Source of the DNA: Desulfobacteraceae bacterium
Lineage (GTDB): Bacteria; Desulfobacterota; Desulfobacteria; Desulfobacterales; UBA11574
Length of the DNA: 6,029 nt
NCBI GenBank assembly: GCA_002868985.1
Contig: PKTV01000459.1
Span: forward strand, 1-6,029
Direction of reading: 5' to 3'
A program made the position numbers and the translations under genes. Positions 5,828 to 6,029 of the stretch are shown piece after piece; the first letter of the stretch is position 1, and every line of letters begins with the position of its first letter. The notes beneath the pieces are model-generated. The model made no database searches and was not told the DNA's origin. It was given only the letters and a program-made list of their open reading frames with translations.

Positions 5828-5953
5828 ATGAAAAAGCGTGTGCTATTTTTTGAAAAAATTCTATTGAAAAGAGCGATATTGACAAAGGATATGGAGTTCG
5901 ATAGGTGGTTTTCTTTCCAAACGAATAAAAAAATGGGAGGATTTTCATTATGA
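5828..5953 (+). CDS. Possible 41-aa small ORF coupled to the next gene
   Basis: ATG 5828 opens a 41-codon frame beginning [20 protein letters not shown], ending at TGA 5951-5953. That stop overlaps the downstream ATG at 5950 as ATGA. The peptide is basic with a hydrophobic N-terminal stretch but has no recognisable family. There is only a poor SD before it, and the DNA also holds divergent promoter candidates, so it may be a chance frame. A coupled leader peptide is the alternative. Confidence 0.18.
   Translation: MKKRVLFFEKILLKRAILTKDMEFDRWFSFQTNKKMGGFSL
5858..5885 (-). promoter_or_regulatory. Candidate sigma70 promoter for the arn remnant
   Basis: Reading the minus strand, TTGTCA (5885-5880) is followed after 16 bases by TAGAAT (5863-5858). 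Each hexamer matches consensus at five of six positions. Transcription would start near 5851, upstream of the arnB start. The promoter seems to have survived the deletion. Confidence 0.45.
5879..5906 (+). promoter_or_regulatory. Candidate sigma70 promoter for the Cys/Met PLP enzyme gene
   Basis: A perfect TTGACA (-35) at 5879-5884 is followed at 16 bases by a poor -10 (ATAGGT, 5901-5906). It shares its -35 bases with the minus-strand promoter candidate. The weak -10 would require an activator or means this is not the true promoter. Confidence 0.28.
5935..5940 (+). promoter_or_regulatory. Ribosome binding site for the gene starting at 5950
   Basis: GGGAGG lies nine bases before ATG 5950 and favours it over the in-frame ATG at 5965. 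Confidence 0.7.
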
Positions 5954-6029
5954 CTCAGCGGCCGATGCACGTCGAAACCAAATTGATTCATGCCGGTGAA
6001 CCGGACCCCCGCATCGAAGGGGCGGTTAC
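5950..6029 (+). CDS. Cys/Met-metabolism PLP-dependent enzyme, 3' truncated by window edge
   Basis: Only 26 residues are visible: [20 protein letters not shown] followed by RIEGAV. The ETKLIHAG-x-PDP-x(3)-GAV opening is typical of the cystathionine gamma-synthase / methionine gamma-lyase / O-acetylhomoserine sulfhydrylase superfamily. These cytoplasmic PLP enzymes of sulfur amino acid metabolism are about 380-430 residues long. The particular reaction cannot be decided because the PLP lysine and substrate-binding residues lie outside the window. The start follows a strong GGGAGG site. The gene is transcribed divergently from the arn remnant and may be coupled to a 41-codon frame that overlaps it by ATGA. 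Confidence 0.68.
   Translation, partial: MTQRPMHVETKLIHAGEPDPRIEGAV

Noticed and set aside
1..6029. CRISPR array, tRNA or rRNA
   Set aside because: No regularly spaced repeats, cloverleaf arms with CCA-type ends or rRNA-like stretches were seen on either strand.

Overview
The window looks like a chromosomal segment from a strictly anaerobic bacterium, most probably a sulfate-reducing Desulfobacterota (Desulfobacterales-type). This is an inference from gene content: a methylene-tetrahydrofolate reductase with the Cys-rich partner found in the Wood-Ljungdahl pathway, ferredoxin-fused glutamate-synthase-like proteins, and moderate GC with AT-rich intergenic DNA. Nothing in the window identifies a species.

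Layout, all + strand unless stated. 1-465 is the 3' part of metV, which overlaps metF (462-1385) by 4 bases. 1386-1727 is an AT-rich gene-free gap. 1728-3140 and 3144-4694 are two tandem paralogues, each with an N-terminal iron-sulfur module and a glutamate-synthase-type FMN domain. The second keeps the recognisable active-site motifs. The first has lost most of them but keeps its cysteines. 4711-4878 is a 168-bp element with 24-bp imperfect terminal inverted repeats and no coding capacity. 4886-4911 is a perfect 10-bp stem-loop whose 3' arm contains part of a strong Shine-Dalgarno. It sits just upstream of a small unrecognised gene (4922-5133) that is broken by a single-base frameshift in a T run.

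On the minus strand, 5764-5507 encodes only the first ~80 residues of an ArnB-type sugar aminotransferase. It runs directly into 5519-5148, the C-terminal ~120 residues of an ArnT-type lipid A aminoarabinose transferase. This is the scar of a deletion that removed the middle of an arn cluster. At the right edge a Cys/Met-metabolism PLP enzyme begins (5950 to beyond 6029, +), and the space between it and the arn remnant holds candidate divergent promoters sharing one -35 region.

How the genes fit together: MetV/MetF reduce methylene-H4F to methyl-H4F. The GOGAT-like pair has many Fe-S cysteines but no glutaminase domain, and no GltD-type NAD(P)H subunit is visible, so it probably takes electrons from ferredoxin or an unseen partner. 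The right third of the window (repeat element, frameshifted gene, deleted arn cluster) reads as a decaying, rearranged stretch.
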